DNA from: Sclerotiophoma versabilis
Lineage: Eukaryota; Ascomycota; Dothideomycetes; Pleosporales; Didymellaceae
DNA length: 64,000 nt
Assembly: GCA_012274445.1 (NCBI GenBank)
Contig: JAAROD010000087.1
Span: 930,001 to 994,000, forward strand
Direction of reading: 5' to 3'
Under the pieces are notes generated by a model. The model had not been told where the DNA came from, ran no database searches, and was given only the letters and a program-made list of their open reading frames with translations. The stretch's first letter is position 1; each line of letters starts with the position of its first letter. Position numbers and translations under genes: made by a program. Shown here in pieces: positions 53,122 to 64,000 of this stretch.

Positions 53122-54301
53122 AGAGGGAAATCTCGGCCCGATACTTGTCAAGCATACTTGATGTAGAATAAGACAATCTTGTCAAAAGTAGCCCGACTCT
53201 AGAATTGTCTAACTTTTATCCTGTACTTCTGCCTGACGAGATCCTCAAGGGGTTGATAATCCCTCCCGAGCGCCTCAGGAACATGTTTCTGCGTTTCGAA
53301 TGCGACATCGCTATGGTGAATATTTTTGGGCGGATGCCGTCTTTTTGACATGTACAGGGCGCACTTGGCATTTTCCGACTCTCACCTTCCGACATGAGGT
53401 CCATGCGCAGGGCGCGCAACATGTCGAACTTCGTATTGCTCGCAGAGTTCGTGGCCTTAAAATCAACATCAGTAATTAATTGTAAGCTGGGTACAGTGAG
53501 TCACTCGTGTAAAACTTTTACGCTGCCCTCACCGTCATCCGCAAAGCAACCTCCGTCACCCCAGTTCCGTCGCTTTCATCGTTCCGTTCCGAGATCCTCA
53601 TCCGCCTTGCCCAGTTCGGCAACATGTGGCTCGGTCCTCGGCTGTTCTTGACCCTAATTGGCTCTTCAATGAACTTAGCTATGGCGTCAATACTAGTATT
53701 CGACATGCACAAGGCGTGATCAGGTAGGGCGCATACGAAATACAAGTGAGGTTGCAAGTTCTAGGGCGTGAAGTGAAGCATCATTGACGTTGGCAGTGGA
53801 GTCATGACACCGCTGCTACTGTCAGTGTCGGAGTGGGAATGCTCACGATCAAGGACACTATAAGAACGATCCGTCGGAAGCCTATGAAGGCAGGTTCAGC
53901 AGTACACCATCATCCACCTTCATACCAGCCGAACAATTTTCATAGCACATTGCGTACCTCCATCAGTCGTACACTTCGAAGCATATCTGTAGCGCATCTC
54001 GCACTCACACTCACACTTCTTCCATTTATCGCACACGGTACACCTTGAGTGTTCATCAGCATCTGCTCTGGTGTTCTCTTGGCGCAGATACCGGACTAAA
54101 CATCTGTTGCCATCGCATATCGGCATTGTACAGGAACCCCCCAATTATACGCCAGGGTTTTTGTACAACGCCTCATCGTATCATCTATCATCACACGTCA
54201 AGATCACCAACGTTGTGAGCGAGAAAGCTACGAGGATCGGCTGAACCGGCACAATCCGTACTTAGTCTTCCACAAGTCTTTTTCTTTACATATAAACCAT
54301 C
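53122..54301. other. Intergenic region
   Basis: No gene recognised. Short frames on both strands lack motifs. The last 60 bases hold a T-rich leader for the small gene at 54302. Confidence 0.5.
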
Positions 54302-54646
54302 ATGTTTACCATCCCCTCTTCTACAGCGACAACGCCGCGCTCGTCTGTCGAGCTCGCCAAATCCGCCTTCAAGCACCCTATCGTATCCGTCACCTCGCTT
54401 TCATCGTACCAAAACAAAGCACAGTCAACGCGCACGTCAAAGTCGGAAAAACTCTGGACAAGCATTAAGAGGCATGTGCGAGAGCACCACGAGAGTTTGA
54501 ACGCGGTGTATGCGAACCACTATGGGCAGGGTCATGAGAGGAGGGTAAAGATTGGCACGGAAGGTGTACGACAGTATAATGGGCAAGACAAGGTGAAGGA
54601 GCAGGAAGTGTGGGTGTATGAGCGGGGGATATACGGGCGGTCTTGA
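54302..54646 (+). CDS. Small hypothetical protein
   Basis: 114 residues in one exon. A Ser/Thr-rich N-terminus (FTIPSSTATTPRSSVELAKS) is followed by a helical, basic part (EKLWTSIKRHVREHHESLNA, VYANHYGQGHERRV) and a C-terminus ending VWVYERGIYGRS. No signal peptide, membrane span or known domain. The upstream leader is clean and codon-like composition is even, so the frame looks real. It might be a stress-type small protein; nothing confirms this. The next gene (acetyltransferase) converges on it with 160 bases between stops. Confidence 0.6.
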   Translation: MFTIPSSTATTPRSSVELAKSAFKHPIVSVTSLSSYQNKAQSTRTSKSEKLWTSIKRHVREHHESLNAVYANHYGQGHERRVKIGTEGVRQYNGQDKVKEQEVWVYERGIYGRS

Positions 54647-54806
54647 GTTGGTAAACAACTCTTGATTCAGGATGATGTCGAACCTCTCGAACAGCGGGCT
54701 CGCGACCATTATGCATTTCAACGGCTGCTGTCAATACCCATTTTTCGTATAATAATATCCCAAATTATGTCTTCGACTTTTCTATCTTCTCTATGCCCTC
54801 ATGACT

Positions 54807-56324
54807 TTATGACAATGGCGAGAGTTGAGGTGTACCGGTTACCAGCTTCTCGATTCCCGCCTTCATCATCTGCGGGACTCGATACAACTCATTTTCACCG
54901 CCCTCCCTCTCAAACTGCACGAATTCCTGCGGCCAGTTGAAACTCAACACAAGACATCTATCGCCCCCCGTAACGGCACTAAGGCTAATTTGTGGACCTG
55001 TGCGGTTCAGACTCTGGGTGAATGTCATGCGTCCGAGCGACCATCTCCCATTATTTTCATCTCCTCCGGAGGCGTGGGGGCACCACACGCCCAGGTTCGA
55101 TACTTCTGCACTACTATATCGCTGTAGTCCGAGTTTTTCGACGAAGTAAGATGACATGTTTGGAACGAACTTGAGTAGCGCGATAGGGTTGTCCGCACCC
55201 TTTTTCTCCACTTCCTTGACTAACTCACTCTTCACTAGTCGCGCCGTATCCCACGAAAAGTTCTTCATGGCATGAACGCTGGGAAGATCAGTTGAGCGAC
55301 TGAAGGTAAATGCGTGGTTCGTAATGGCGTTCACCATCTGCTTCCTAGATACATCCAAAAAAGGGCGAAGAGAAATTGGTGTATCGATCCTGACTTCGTT
55401 CTGTGGGTGTATCCAGGGAAAGATGATAGCCGCAAGTAGAGTACTGAGGGCGGCTGTTACGCTTGTTCTCTCCGCTCGACATTTCTCCGCGAATGCTCTT
55501 GTTGTCTCAGTTGAGAGGACTATGGTCGTGTTGTGTGATGGGACGGGGGTCTGGACTATGGCGTCGATGGGATAGCCCGTCCAGAGATTCGGTGGCCGGG
55601 CCGCGAAATAAGATGGGAGGAGTGATCCTGCCACGGCGCGCAGAAAGAAGGACCAGGAGAGGGTCATCGAATGGAGTTCCTCAAGGGCTTGTGAGAGGGG
55701 CGCTGAAGGCGTTTTGACTATCGGGCTGACATCTTTTTGCACTGCGACTATGTTCAACCCTTCAAGGAAGCTTTCATGGAATAGCATGGATGATGCACCA
55801 TCACTTAGCGCGTGGTGGAAGATCCACGAAGCTGTGAAAATTCTTGGTGTCCCTGGGGACGAAGCGACAATCAGCCGCCAAAATGGTCTCGATTCAATAT
55901 CACCTTCGAAGTTGCGGTCGTGCTGTTCGCGTAACAGTTTGTCGAGTTCACCGTCAGTCTCATCGCCCTGTGGAACTATTGTCTTGCGATGGTGAAATTG
56001 AACGCATGTCCCCAGATCGATCTCGTGCAGGCGTGCAAAGTAAACGTCAGGATAGGATCTGCCCTCATGCATGGGCATGGCGCTGAGGTTGGGATGTTCA
56101 GCAATGACATGATGGAGTGCTGTAAAGACCAAAGTCTCGAGGGATTTTTCCGGATCAGTCGATGTAGTGTACGTCGCAGTCAAACCGACATTGTTGTAGA
56201 AGCCCAGGTAATGTCGAGCGGTGCTGTACGTCTCGTGCCTGCCACAAGGACGGAATATGTTCATTGACGATGTCGCTTCGATAGCTGTATTTGTCTTCTC
56301 CATTGCGAATGAAAAAAGAGACAT
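54807..56324 (-). CDS. Alcohol acetyltransferase-like protein
   Basis: Single exon, 505 residues. It begins MSLFSFAMEK, with family similarity starting at NIFRPCGRHETYSTARHYLG and FYNNVGLTATYT, as in fungal AATase-type (PF07247) proteins. The acyltransferase motif HHALSDG at 170-176 (HxxxDG with His171 and Asp175) is intact, and ISLRPFLD and later WSLGRMTFTQSLNR are further family landmarks. Members transfer acetyl from acetyl-CoA to alcohols such as isoamyl alcohol, or to sterols in some cases. A first Met at residue 9 or 21 is a plausible alternative start. No transporter or synthase lies close enough to suggest a pathway. Confidence 0.85.
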   Translation of the reverse strand: MSLFSFAMEKTNTAIEATSSMNIFRPCGRHETYSTARHYLGFYNNVGLTATYTTSTDPEKSLETLVFTALHHVIAEHPNLSAMPMHEGRSYPDVYFARLHEIDLGTCVQFHHRKTIVPQGDETDGELDKLLREQHDRNFEGDIESRPFWRLIVASSPGTPRIFTASWIFHHALSDGASSMLFHESFLEGLNIVAVQKDVSPIVKTPSAPLSQALEELHSMTLSWSFFLRAVAGSLLPSYFAARPPNLWTGYPIDAIVQTPVPSHNTTIVLSTETTRAFAEKCRAERTSVTAALSTLLAAIIFPWIHPQNEVRIDTPISLRPFLDVSRKQMVNAITNHAFTFSRSTDLPSVHAMKNFSWDTARLVKSELVKEVEKKGADNPIALLKFVPNMSSYFVEKLGLQRYSSAEVSNLGVWCPHASGGDENNGRWSLGRMTFTQSLNRTGPQISLSAVTGGDRCLVLSFNWPQEFVQFEREGGENELYRVPQMMKAGIEKLVTGTPQLSPLS

Positions 56325-58666
56325 GAAACAATTCTGTTGCTGACGAGCGGCTCAGGTCATGAAAAGTGTTGCCTAGCATAAACAGTGGCTATGCATCTAG
56401 GCAGCCAATCACCGTGGGCAATTGAATCTTGCACGACTCAAGCCATCGGTGGAGCCAAACCGAGATCATGACTCGGGCATCGGATCTTTCTGCTTTGATG
56501 AGGGAAAGTCATAATCTTGCGCGTGTGCAGATGGGAAAATAGTGTATATAGTGTATACAATTGACCGTGTTTCCCGATGTCGCAAACTAAACTGTGCTTA
56601 AGAAGCGTGTGCATAGCTCTACTTACCTGGAGTGTCTGTAATTGGTGTGTGAATACGGAATCATGGTAAAAGTAATGGGTTTAATAATGCCCCGCAGACA
56701 TCGCATGTGCTGCGCTATTTGACTGGTATGCTGATCGACACGTTCTCTGTGAGCTTCCGAACTCACTGGAGAAGGATGGGAGGTAGTCCAGGGAGCTGGT
56801 AGCGGTACGTACATCGCGTCTCTATGACCACGTGTGCTTCTTAGAAGTATGGTGAAACATAGCAAGTGCGCGATAGAGATCTCTAGGTGATCTAGAAAGA
56901 GTAAGCTCCTCCCAAGTCCTTACCCTTGAGTCCACTCGAGATGTTGTAGCGTGTACTCACTCTTACGAAAAGGTGAGCGAGAGACACTGCTTGCGCAGGT
57001 GGCGAAAATATTCACCCGCGAATATTGGACATAAAACGTCTGCAAAATTGGCTCTCTTACGGCGAAAATTCCCTTTTGGGTGAGAGCGTTACAACGGCCC
57101 CTTGTGTAACTCATATACCGGTACTGCGTTCATGTTTCAGCCGTAAACTGATTGGTGAATCCTGTGCAACGTTGAGTAGCTTCCTCGATTGCTGCTGCAT
57201 ACGCAGGTAAATCCGAGACTGTATAAGGCAGATCTGCATAGCCGTCAGATCTGGTCATGCATGAGACGCGAAACTTTGAAGAATTCGGGCGTCGGGGAGC
57301 ATGCTGCTCAGCAAGCAAATGACAGCGCCACACAAACACCAAGGATCCTTGACTTGCACTTTTGGATGGAGGCGAAGATGAATGGCTGGCAGCTTTCCCA
57401 GCGATGGCGATGTTGCTTGCCCACAGGAGGTGATGACTCGAGTCACCACGGTAGCGCCTCGGTAGCTAGCGCTCTTCCCCAGAAACTGCCCTTAGACGAC
57501 TCAGGCTCCACAAACAATAGCCTTCAGCCTCAATGCCGATTCCTCATACCGCCCAAACTTCGTGCATAGACTTGAGTTTTGGTAAGGACATGCAGCTCGT
57601 CATGGATCCTGGCGAGATGCATCGCACACGTGTGACCTGCAACGCGCAAAGGGTTTTCTTTACGGCCTGAACATCGTCATGGTCTGCGCACCATTAAACA
57701 TTGAGCAGTCGACCTTGGCCATGGATCAGCTGCCATATTTCGCCCTAAAGTAGTTTGCTTGCAAGAGTGGCATAGTTTTCAGCATAGCGCGGCAGCACCT
57801 CTTTCGTCTCAGCTGGTGGTGAAGACTCAAAGGACGCCACCGACACAGCTTTTTAGCCCTGCGATTGGCTGTTAAGCGTCAATGCCGCAACCCGTTGACC
57901 TTCAACTCGCCCACGCACTGCTAGTACTCAAGTCGTGTAGGCTTGACTGGAGAGAGCTCCAAGACCACAGTGTACCGGCGCGTCCGCACTCGAACAGTAT
58001 CTCGGGCCCAGCTCCGTGGATAGGCTCAAGCCTCATGGCTCGCTTCAGCCGCCCGCTCAGCCGCGTCTTCAGCCCATTCGCCTGGTCACGGGCTGCCTTT
58101 GACTTTTTGTGCGCATGTCGACCCTTCAGAACCTCTTGTTGACGTAACAGGGCTGGCCGACAGGCCTGGGCGCAGCAAAAACGGTCCTTGTGCAACGCGG
58201 GCGTCGTCGATTGTGGAAATGCATAGCTATACATCTGCGTAGCACACCATATTGGGTGGTATCTGTTACCCGCGTCCTGTGTGGAGTCCTGAACGGTTGT
58301 TACAGTGCACAGGAACAGTATCAACCAAAACTATGTTGCCCTAATTCAGTAGCGCCACATCGAAAGTAGATACCTCATTGCAATTTCGACACAGCCATCG
58401 AAATTCCAGGCTTGTCTACCGGTTACAAAACCACATGTGCCCACGCACTTGACGCAATATGCCTGGCTATATGACATTTGTTTTCTGTTTTATGGTTGTC
58501 GTGCTCTGATTGCAGGGACTTTAACGGCTGGATCATACCTCAAATACCTTTCGATTCACTTGGATTTATCGCGATTTTACACAGCCAACCCGGCAAACTC
58601 GCTGCTTCGTTGTCAGCCTACCCTGCAACATTGCGAGGCTTCGGAAAAGACGTTCCATTGGCAATC
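56325..58666. other. 2.3-kb region without a supported gene
   Basis: Several frames (57189-57569 plus, 57902-58324 minus) exceed 120 codons but have irregular composition and no motif. The left end is the acetyltransferase promoter; the right end the leader of the POT transporter gene. Confidence 0.45.
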
Positions 58667-60545
58667 ATGGACCACAAAGACTGTAGCCCAAAGAAAGCGC
58701 TTTCGCCAAATATGAAATGCTGCAGTGGGTATGTAGTCGTCACAATATCACGGTATTTTTAGGCTGATCAGTTCCCAGCGATTCGGTAGCCACGAGTGCA
58801 AGATCTTCGAGAACATTTGCGGATACGAGCGATATACGGCGTATCCGAGATGACATGCCATGGCAGCTATGGATAGTGGCAGTCATTGCGTTTTGGGAAC
58901 GAGCGGCGTTCTGGGGCATTACAGGTCCATGGCGTAAGGAAACCATTCTGTGCCAATTCTCCTCTGGTCTGACAGCAATAATGCAGAAAACTACATGCAA
59001 CACCCTCCTCATTATGAGGAAAGTCAAACACCTGGAGCTCTTGGTCTCGGTCAGTCAATGGCCACGAGGATCTATTGCGCCTTTTACATCGTGTACTACA
59101 CTACACCAACCTTATTCGCTATCTTGGCCGACAGCTGGCTTGGCCACTTTACGACATTGATCATCAGCGTCGTTGTTTACAGCATAGGGTGTGCGGCACT
59201 GACTGTCAGTTCGATACCGAGTCAACTGGACAAGGGGTGGGGACTGCCCGGCCTCATCCTTGCAATGGCACTTATTGCGTTGGGAGGCGGCGGCTTCCGT
59301 GCCATCATGGTACCTTTCATTGCCGACCAATATACTGAAGACAAACCGACTATCAGAACACTCAAATCTGGCGAAGAAGTCATCACGGATCGACAACTCA
59401 CTCTGCAGTACATCTACAACCTGTACTTCTGGGTGGGTAACTTGGGGTCGTTGTCTTGGTTTGCGACTGTCTACCTCGAGTTGCACACCGGCTTCACATC
59501 AGCATATGCACTTTGTCTGGGGTCCATTATGGTTGCGGCCATCATGCTCATTGCTGGACAGTGGTTGTATATCAAAACGCCTGAGAAGGACAACATGCTC
59601 CCTGCAGCTACCAAGATCATTACCTGCGCCTGTCGTAATGGCTTTAAGATGGCCCACGCGCAGCCAGAGTACCAGCTTGAATACCGCCGGCATAGAGTTA
59701 CATGGGACAGTCAGCTCGTCAACGAGGTTACTCGAGGTCTGCAAGCCTGCCGAGTTCTAATCGCTTTTGTTGTCTTTTACGTTTGTTTTGACCAGATGCA
59801 AAACAATCTGATTTCCCAGGCAGCTGAGATGGAGACCCATGGTACACCCAATGATCTTGTGCCAGCCATGAACCAGGTGGGCTGCATTGTCTTCGCACCG
59901 CTCATTCAGGAAGTTCTATACCCATTCCTCCACCGCCGTCGCATCTATCTTCGTCCAGTCACGCGCATCACGATTGGCTTCTGCTTCGTTGCATCTTCAA
60001 TGCTCTATGCAACTGTCATACAGCATTTCATCTACAATTCTCCAGACGCCAAAGTTAATATCTGGATCCAGGCTCCACTCTACTTCCTCCTTGCTATCGG
60101 TGAGGTGTTTGCGATGGTCACCGCAATGGAGTACGCCTACGACCACTCACCGAAAGGCATGAAAGCCATTGTACAAGCTGTTAGCCTGCTTATTGCCGGT
60201 ATCGGTTCAGTCATAGCTCTGGCCCTCACCCCTGCTGCCCGCGACCCATTAATGGTCGGGTTCTACGGCTCATTGACTGGTGCAATGGTCCTGACCACAA
60301 TAATTTTCTTCATCATCTTTCGACACTACGACAGACCAGCTGCGAAGGATGAAGAGGCCCCTGTGACCATTCCAGCGGGTGCTGGAACCGAGATGGGTTT
60401 CCCTAGCGCCGGCGCGGTGAGTGCGCCTGCATCTCGAGTCAGCTTGAAACAACAGTGTACCATAGAGATCGCTGTGACGGAGAAGGACAACATCATAAAA
60501 GCTCTACCGACTGATGGACAAGAAACGCAGATAAATTTGGAGTAA
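58667..60545 (+). CDS. PTR2: Proton-coupled di/tripeptide transporter (POT/PTR family)
   Basis: Three exons are proposed: 58667-58724, 58772-58933 and 58987-60545, giving 592 residues. The second intron is certain because it restores the signature GPWQNYMQHPPHYEES at residue 72-75. The first intron (donor GTGGGT, acceptor CTGATCAG) is the least sure; an alternative start is Met at 58855. The protein has the PTR2 pattern: MPWQLWIVAVIAFWERAAFW, ALGGGGFRAIMVPFIADQYT, YNLYFWVGNLGSLSWFATVY (FYxxINxG-type motif), and about twelve membrane spans. Both termini are in the cytosol. It imports small peptides with protons across the plasma membrane. Convergent with the MFS gene, 437 bases apart. Confidence 0.88.
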
Positions 60546-60982
60546 GGACTGTTGCAGCACCGACTCGATAGTAAACCTTGTCAACTGACCTACTTACCTG
60601 TACATAAACATGCATCGCTACGGCGTTTTACAACAGGGAGCTCACGCTACGGAGTTACAGGATGTCATTCCTCTTCATGAGGATTTGCACAGCATCTCAG
60701 CGCGATCTGCAGGCAGACACAATAGACAGTTCAAACCCTCACACCTACACCACCCATGTTCCTCTCCACATTTCTTACCTCAGCCCCATGTTTCTTCTTA
60801 CTAGTTTGAAATTTCGACTATTATCCACCGTGTGATCGCTTTGATGAAAATTGGCCTCGAGTGCTCAGAACAATACAAACAGCGTATTTCTCATGTCTCT
60901 ACACTGGTAATACACGTACTCAAGCGTACAACACTAATCCTAGGTAATTTCAAGTCTTGCGTATGAATTCTGAAGCCTTAAT
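60546..60982. other. Convergent 3' spacer
   Basis: Between the stop codons of the POT and MFS transporter genes; no promoter expected, no other feature seen. Confidence 0.55.
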
Positions 60983-62697
60983 TCACTCATCGCCATGCTG
61001 TTCATTGACCTCCTCGCTATACTTTGCAAACGGACTTCTTTCCCTCAACGTTTTTCCGTATCTCAAAAATACAAATGGGGTTATACAGAACAAAGTGGCG
61101 ACTGCTGCCAGGATTGAACCAGCGACATTACCACCTAGCCCTGCAAACATCGGGTTCGCAAAGAGAGGCATAACACCTGAAACGAGAGCGCGAAGGAAAG
61201 CAAGAGTAGCAAGACCGGACGACGCGTAAATCGTGTACGAGTCTGCCAAGTAGCCGTTCAGGGTGTAGGCAAACTCGTTAGTCGCAAAGCCTATCAAAAC
61301 AAGGCCAATCATGGAAATGGCCCAATGCGTGTGCACGCGCGGGGGGATCGTCCAGGAGAACAGCCATAAGCCCAATGCTAGCATAGGGGCTGCAATGACA
61401 AAGCCGTAGATTTTGTCTTCTGGCTTCATTTTCTGGTTACGCAGCTTTTTTTGTTTGCTCTGACGGACCTCCCATATTCTGGGCAAGATACTAATGGGTA
61501 TGCCAAGCCCGATAGCGAGGAATGCTAGGGATGTCGTGGTTTCGGACCAGCCATAGAGTGAATAGACCACGACTAAGGACTCCGTGAACAGATACACCAA
61601 ACCCCATGCTGTAGCGCTCAGAACAGAGACCAGCATCACGATGGGTTCTGTAACGGCAAGACGCGCCGGCCGTAAGAGGACTAATTCCGCCAGGGCGCGG
61701 GCATCCGGAACAGCGTCCGGGTTGTGGCGTGGCTCTAGCTTCTCGTGGTAATCTTTCTCTAATCTGCTAAGATTCTGAGAGAGTAATTTCGTTGCTCGGC
61801 TTTCGCGGATTGTAAAGAGCACTAGCAACAGTAAACCAGTGACCACGGCCGAAGTGTAGTGTATCCAGCGCCTAATGTCCTTGCTTAGCACTTCAAACAA
61901 CACTTCAAGTTTGATAGCCTAAGTCACTCACCATCCTATCGCATCCGCGATGTAGGATCCATAAATGGGACCAAGAATGAGGCCAAGGGTGGTTGAACTG
62001 TTCCAAACCAGTACCATCCATACCCGATGTGTGCCCGCGTACAAATCCTGGATACTTCCAGCGATAACGACAGATGGCACAGCGGAGGAAAACCCACACA
62101 CGAACCGACCGACAAATACGCCAGCTACTGACGGTACAATTCCCGTGATAAGAGATCCAATACTGAAAGCCGCGCAGGAGTAGAGGTAGGGCTTCCGCCG
62201 GCCAAACGATTCAGAAAAGGGCGGCATCAGAAGACCACCAATTGCTTGCCCTATTTGGTACCTTTTGTGAAAGTCAGTTCGATTCATCAGTACATGTGAT
62301 AGTTGTGAAATTATGCTTGCATGAATACGAACGCGGTCAAAGCCACTACCCGAGACAGATGGTACTCTTCCATGGCGACCGACGCAGCAGAGGGCTAGTA
62401 GAGTCAGCTCAGTCTACAAAAAACATTCAATGGCTCTCCGGGTCTGATTACCCCAGTAGTGCTGATTACTGTTCTATAATCTAATCAGTCGCAAGGCAAT
62501 TTGGATGGATGGGTTGAACCTAACGTGTAAAACTCGAAAAACACTATGATTGCCGCGTCGTAGTATTTTCGGATGGACGACCAGTTTCGGGGATACTGGT
62601 CGTTGTCTTTTCGCCATTCTACGTGGTTTGAAGTCGTTCTGCGCAATCCCAGTTTGTCGATGGCGTCGCGCATGCTGTCTGGCCTGTTAAGATTCAT
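60983..62697 (-). CDS. MFS transporter (DHA1-type drug/polyamine family)
   Basis: Five exons on the minus strand: 62525-62697, 62452-62473 (only 22 nt), 62321-62394, 61932-62261 and 60983-61871. Phases fit throughout and yield 495 residues. The N-terminal exon ends ...RKYYDAAIIVFFEFYT, the microexon adds TVISTTG, exon three adds PSAASVAMEEYHLSRVVALT, and exon four carries YQIGQAIGGLLMPPFSESFG followed by RRKPYL. The intron between exons three and four starts with GC (GCAAGC), a GC-AG intron. The order is that of DHA1 transporters ('NPRNWS', 'STTGPSAA', 'QIGQAIGG..PFSE..GRR'). About twelve spans. It probably exports small molecules with proton exchange. A frame-only annotation would miss the first three exons. 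Divergent from the threonine aldolase gene, 700 bases away. Confidence 0.88.
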
Positions 62698-63397
62698 CGT
62701 GGGTACGATGCTCCCTCACAAGCGAACGCAAAGAAGGCTCAATGATACGTTTCGGGGAAGCGTGGGGATGTCTTTGAGGACCTGATCTTGATCTTCACAT
62801 TGCGTGGACTAGCAGTGGACTCACTAAACTAATGTTGGGAAAGTGACTAACCCTATTGCAAAGTACTAGCACACGCAATGCTGCACGGCGGCGCAAGTCG
62901 CAGAAGGTCCCTTAGTGTGCTTAGTCAGTCGGAACGAGAAGTGAAGAAAGAAAGGCATTGCAACTTTGCCTGTCGAAAATCGAGCGTCATGCACAGGGGT
63001 TTGTTGGGGACTTGGTGAAGCAAAAGCTTAAACAAATTAACCTAGGCAGAATAAGGCCTGATTCGGAGTTGCATCTTCCGGAGCAAGCGCGCTAAGAATG
63101 TTCGGGGAATATTAGTGACGGGTAGATCATCTAGCGCGCAGATCCTCAATCCACCGCTACCAGAAATGGCCTGTGGTCTATATGCTTATGACGAAGTATT
63201 GCATCACATCTGCCTAGTTTGGAAGCCTATGAAATGGATCAACTCGATGTGTGGCTCTTTAGTTTGAATAAGCGAAGAAACATCGCGCGATTACATCCAT
63301 CGTAATGATGCTTTTAGCCTGAAATAACAAATCGACACGCTCTACTAATACCAGTTGCCAACTAGGATACCATTGAAAAACAAAAAAAAAAATACCT
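62698..63397. other. Divergent promoter region
   Basis: 700 bases between the MFS start (minus) and the threonine aldolase start (plus). An A-rich run precedes 63398. No defined binding site recognised. Confidence 0.5.
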
Positions 63398-64000
63398 ATG
63401 TGGTCTCCGATGGACGAGACAGATACAACGCAAGGTCCCCGTGATATTCAATCTCAATCTCAAATGCAGTCGCGCAAAGAAGCTGCGCTAGAACAGCTTC
63501 TAAAGGAGCACACCGAGTCCATCGCGTGGAAATCAGCAGGTCCAGCAGCAAGCGACTTCCGAAGTAAGTATTCCATCAGTATTGAAATAGCGAGCAGTGC
63601 ATGGCTCATTCCCAAGCACAGGTGATGTAGTCACGACGCCGTCGCTACGAATGCTAGCCGCCATTGTGAACACGACTCTACGGGACGACGTCTTTCGAGA
63701 AGACACCACAACGATGGATTTCGAGTCTGACATTGCGGCGAGGTGTGGCCAGGAAGCAGGTCTCTTTACCATCACGGGAACAATGGCCAATCAGTTAGCC
63801 TTGCGTACTCTCTTGACACAACCACCCCACGCTATCCTTGCGGATTCCCGGGCTCATATTTTCACCAACGAAGCCGGAGGTCCTGCGTTCATGAGCGGTG
63901 CGATGATACAGGCGGTCACGCCCTCGAATGGGAAATACCTGACTGTTGAGGACATCGAGGCCAACGCTGTGCTCACTGATAATGTCCACAAGTGCCCGAC
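63398..64000 (+). CDS. GLY1: Low-specificity L-threonine aldolase (5' part, cut by the window end)
   Basis: Exon 1 (63398-63563) and exon 2 (63622 to the window end) join over a GTAAGT...ACAG intron that restores DFRSDVVTTPSLRMLAAI, the family N-terminal motif. Further landmarks are DDVFREDTTTMDFESDIA, GLFTITGTMANQLALRTLL, QPPHAILADSRAHIFTNEAG and VLTDNVHKCP. These match the PLP-dependent beta-eliminating lyase fold. The PLP lysine lies beyond the window. The enzyme splits threonine to glycine and acetaldehyde and is the Gly1 route to glycine in yeast. A start at MDETDTTQ four residues later is also possible. Confidence 0.92.

Noticed and set aside
57902..58324. 140-codon minus-strand frame
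   Set aside because: No recognisable feature and atypical residue pattern; treated as chance.
61081..61120. tRNA-like T-arm motif (GGATTGAACC)
   Set aside because: It lies inside the MFS coding sequence and has no matching acceptor or anticodon stems; no tRNA was found in the window by eye.
44603..63398. Secondary-metabolite cluster (regulator, SDR, acyltransferase, transporters)
   Set aside because: No polyketide synthase, NRPS, terpene synthase or P450 is present, and the genes have typical housekeeping or nutritional roles spread over 19 kb.

Overview
The window is nuclear DNA of a filamentous ascomycete. The evidence is short spliceosomal introns (about 45-75 nt, GT...AG with an internal CTGAC/CTAAC-like branch site), one gene per transcript, secreted proteins with N-terminal signal peptides, HET-domain and 2EXR-family genes, a Zn2Cys6 regulator and a Tc1/mariner-type transposon. 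Gene style points to Dothideomycetes, probably Pleosporales; that placement is inference from recalled family resemblance, not a search.

Left third (about 0-26 kb) is an accessory landscape. It holds a secreted protein (1.65-2.64 kb), a HET-domain pseudogene with RNA-polymerase-II-CTD-like heptads (3.1-5.7 kb), a secreted heme-thiolate peroxidase (7.8-9.1 kb) and a Ser/Gly/Lys-rich secreted protein (10.6-11.7 kb). From about 13.3 to 25.6 kb comes a stretch of decayed genes: a multipass membrane protein, a 2EXR protein, a secreted protein, a Baeyer-Villiger/flavin monooxygenase fragment, a Tc1-like element with perfect 49-bp inverted repeats but five stop codons in its transposase, and two further relics. 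Almost every disabling change is TGG to TAG, CAA to TAA or CAG to TAG, the pattern expected of repeat-induced point mutation (RIP). An intact four-exon PHS1-type 3-hydroxyacyl-CoA dehydratase sits inside this stretch.

Right two thirds (26-64 kb) look like conserved genome with intact genes. In order: a zinc-type/quinone oxidoreductase-like MDR enzyme, a But2-like secreted protein, an arrestin with a C-terminal PPxY motif, the mitochondrial complex III chaperone CBP3, an eight-repeat F-box/WD40 protein of Cdc4 type, an intact HET protein, an AAAP amino-acid transporter, a short-chain dehydrogenase next to a Zn2Cys6 regulator, a histidine acid phosphatase with an unusual catalytic motif, a small unknown protein, an alcohol acetyltransferase-like enzyme, a POT peptide transporter, an MFS transporter with a 22-nt microexon and a GC-AG intron, and the 5' part of a threonine aldolase cut by the window end.

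No rRNA, tRNA, CRISPR array or secondary-metabolite backbone gene was seen. Intergenic spacers on the right carry many microsatellites, including a 77-bp TTG run. Intron positions were worked out by hand from splice signals and reading-frame continuity; lengths and phases were checked for the multi-exon genes described.
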